A DNA stretch of 64,000 nt, from the NCBI GenBank assembly GCA_028554755.1, contig JAPTOF010000005.1, positions 16,342,001 to 16,406,000 of the forward strand, given 5' to 3'. How positions within the stretch are numbered: the first letter of the stretch is position 1; every line of letters begins with the position of its first letter. Shown one piece after another: positions 62,262 to 64,000 of the stretch. The DNA comes from Cordia subcordata (lineage: Eukaryota; Streptophyta; Magnoliopsida; Boraginales; Cordiaceae). The notes beneath the pieces are model-generated. The model was not told where the DNA came from, searched no databases, and saw only the letters and a list, made by a program, of their open reading frames with translations. The position numbers and the translations under genes were made by a program.

Positions 62262-63330
62262 GTAAATCTTTTTTACATACCATTTGTATGCCTATTTACT
62301 CTTTCATAAAGTTGTCACCATAATTATTGCACAGAGATGAATTTACCGTAGCATATTATGCAGGCTGATATTCTTAATATGAGATTTGGAGGTTTTAGTA
62401 ACTGCCATATCATGAGATCGTAGATTTAAACATTTGAATGCTTTCTTCTGCTAACATATTTTCTGTTAACAAATAGATACATAATCCATGTACGTGTATA
62501 TAAACTTACATCCTGGACATGCTGCAACTTCTTCATAACCAATCTTTACTATTTGTTTATGAAATTAGGAACTCACTTCACAAATTACTTTCAGTTGTTT
62601 ATTAGTGAACTCTACCTTAAAAGACTTAATGTTGCTAGCAATATGAAAAACTGGGTGCCTGTGTACATGGGTAGCTTGAATTTCTCATCAACATGTCTTC
62701 TGTGTAATGAATCTCCTAATGTCTTCGTTTAACTCTATTATAGGAGACTTCAAGAGTTTTTAACAGTCAGAAAAGCATGGATGCTCTTGATAATTGTGAC
62801 TTTTTCTGAATCTTTATAGAGTGGATTTTTTGGTACTTTTTTTCAGGACTTCAAATTTTCATTAACAAGATCTCTTTCTTTCTTTCTTTCTTTTTTTTTT
62901 TGTCATCATTAACAAGATTTCAAGAGTCCTCATTTTCGAATCCTGAAATTTCGGCCAAAAAGAATCTTGGTAACTTTCCAGATCAAGAAATTGTCTAAAC
63001 CCCCTCAAATCATGTTACTTGGTGCCATGGATTAGCCAACTCAAGAATTTTGTTGATGTGATGTTATCAGCCCATTCTTTGTAGCCGCATGAAGACAGTA
63101 AAATATCATTCATCAGCATAAACATATTCCCTTTCTTTTAGCTTAAAGTCAATACCCAGTTTATGAGATGCTATTAATCTGGAAGTGATGTGGGTTGGTT
63201 ATGTGCTATCATTTACATTCAGGTATTCCTTTATTTTAGAAGCCAAAGCTTGTGATATCCATTGATGCAAGAATGATATTGCGAAATCAAAATACTCAAG
63301 TTGCGTTAGGCATTTTGTCATGTAGTCAAT

Positions 63331-63513
63331 AGGGGTGAACATGGGTTGTTTGAATTGACTAAACCAATCTAGACCAACTAAAAAGTTTGGCCTAGTTTGG
63401 TTATTTTACATAGCTAAAAACCAACTTAATTTCAAATGAAAACCAACTGGTTTAGTTTGGTTTGAAATAGATCCACAAACTAAACCAAACCGAACCGAAA
63501 TATGTTCACCCCT
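63331..63513. mobile_element. 183-bp inverted-repeat element ('aggggtgaacat' ends)
   Basis: It starts aggggtgaacatg and ends tatgttcacccct, a 12-bp perfect inverted pair. The interior is rich in 'gtttggtt' and 'aaaccaaacc' stretches. A partial relative at about 63690-63810 ends 'aaaccatgttcatccctt'. It has no coding capacity and resembles a small MITE. Confidence 0.6.
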
Positions 63514-63812
63514 GTGTTTATTAGTTAAAGTTGTAATTTTGATGGTAAATCAAAGTTGATCTATTGGTTAATGTTTTTTCATTGAAATTATTGGGCAAGA
63601 TTTATTTTCCTTGCTTTTTTTTTTGAAATTTTTGATGAAATTTATTTATTTATTTAATAAAAACTGAAACCAAAATAAACTAAGTATAGAGATGTTGATT
63701 TGTTTTGGTTATTTTATGTGACTAGAAGCCAATTGGTTAGTTTCTAATGAAATTCAACTGATTTGGTTTGGTTTGAATTAGTTCAAAACCAAACCAAACC
63801 ATGTTCATCCCT

Positions 63813-63889
63813 TAGTCAATGGTGATGCTAATTGGTTTTGATGTTGCATCATTAGTCAATGACGATGCTAATTGGTTTTGATGTTGCAC
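63813..63889. repeat. 40-bp tandem duplication
   Basis: Two adjacent copies start tagtcaatg(gt/ac)gatgc, at 63813 and 63853. They differ at two or three positions. Confidence 0.85.
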
Positions 63890-64000
63890 CTTTTTTTTTT
63901 TTGTTTTTCTTGTTTTGGAAGATGCTATGAATGTGATTGCTGAATCAGGAGTTATGACAATTTACAGAGGATGGTAAAAATAATTCATTAATGAGGAGTG

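Larger units (their letters stand above)
62262..64000. other. Last visible BRUTUS intron (to window edge)
   Basis: At least 1.7 kb with no match to the next expected exon (CHY/RING region). It includes a TTTC repeat at about 62873-62900 and 'aaaccaaacc' repeats. The GT donor at 62262 follows a phase-2 codon. Confidence 0.6.

Noticed and set aside
1..64000. CRISPR arrays, bacterial operons or an undescribed multi-gene system
   Set aside because: Everything interpretable is typical plant nuclear DNA; no array, operon or unknown conserved gene cluster is visible.

Overview
This is nuclear DNA of a flowering plant, most likely a eudicot. The genes have many short exons with GT-AG introns, the spacers are very AT-rich and full of small transposons, and every protein recognised is a land-plant family. 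I cannot name the species from the sequence.

Layout. 1-7.6 kb is AT-rich spacer. At 7.6-11.4 kb (+) is a two-exon LRR receptor-like kinase of subfamily III, closest in my memory to Arabidopsis At1g68400. From 11.4 to 17.8 kb is repeat-rich spacer: a SINE-like unit, a 0.9-kb DNA transposon with long inverted ends, and a 355-bp tandem array whose last piece is inverted. At 18.0-28.2 kb (-) are three Core-2/I-branching (GT14, BC10-like) glycosyltransferase genes. The first two form a ~2.5-kb tandem duplication, and the third is an older paralogue. At 29.2-45.4 kb (-) is a 12-exon metallo-beta-lactamase-fold gene (At4g33540-like) whose introns carry a nested LTR-retrotransposon pair, a solo LTR, a non-autonomous hAT-like element and several MITEs. 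From 45.4 to 54.5 kb is spacer with retroelement remnants and MITEs. From 54.9 kb to beyond the right edge (+) is the gene for a BRUTUS-type hemerythrin/CHY-zinc-finger/RING E3 ligase, an iron-deficiency regulator. Its three hemerythrin domains and the start of its zinc-finger region are in the window, but its RING exons are not.

The genes do not form a pathway: they are unlinked housekeeping, signalling and wall genes, apart from the local glycosyltransferase cluster. I worked out exon boundaries by hand from reading frame, GT-AG sites and family continuity. All multi-exon models keep phase throughout.

Most notable observations. (1) Glycosyltransferase copies 1 and 2 are identical over 676 bp covering exactly exon 2, while their first exons, introns and flanks have diverged, which points to exon-limited gene conversion. 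(2) An internally deleted copia element, with an intact gag-RNase H fusion frame, sits inside a small LTR element, and both have matching target-site duplications. (3) A 355-bp tandem array ends in an inverted 74-bp segment. (4) A dispersed MITE family with 'tttggatt' ends occurs at least nine times. I found no wholly unknown protein-coding system.
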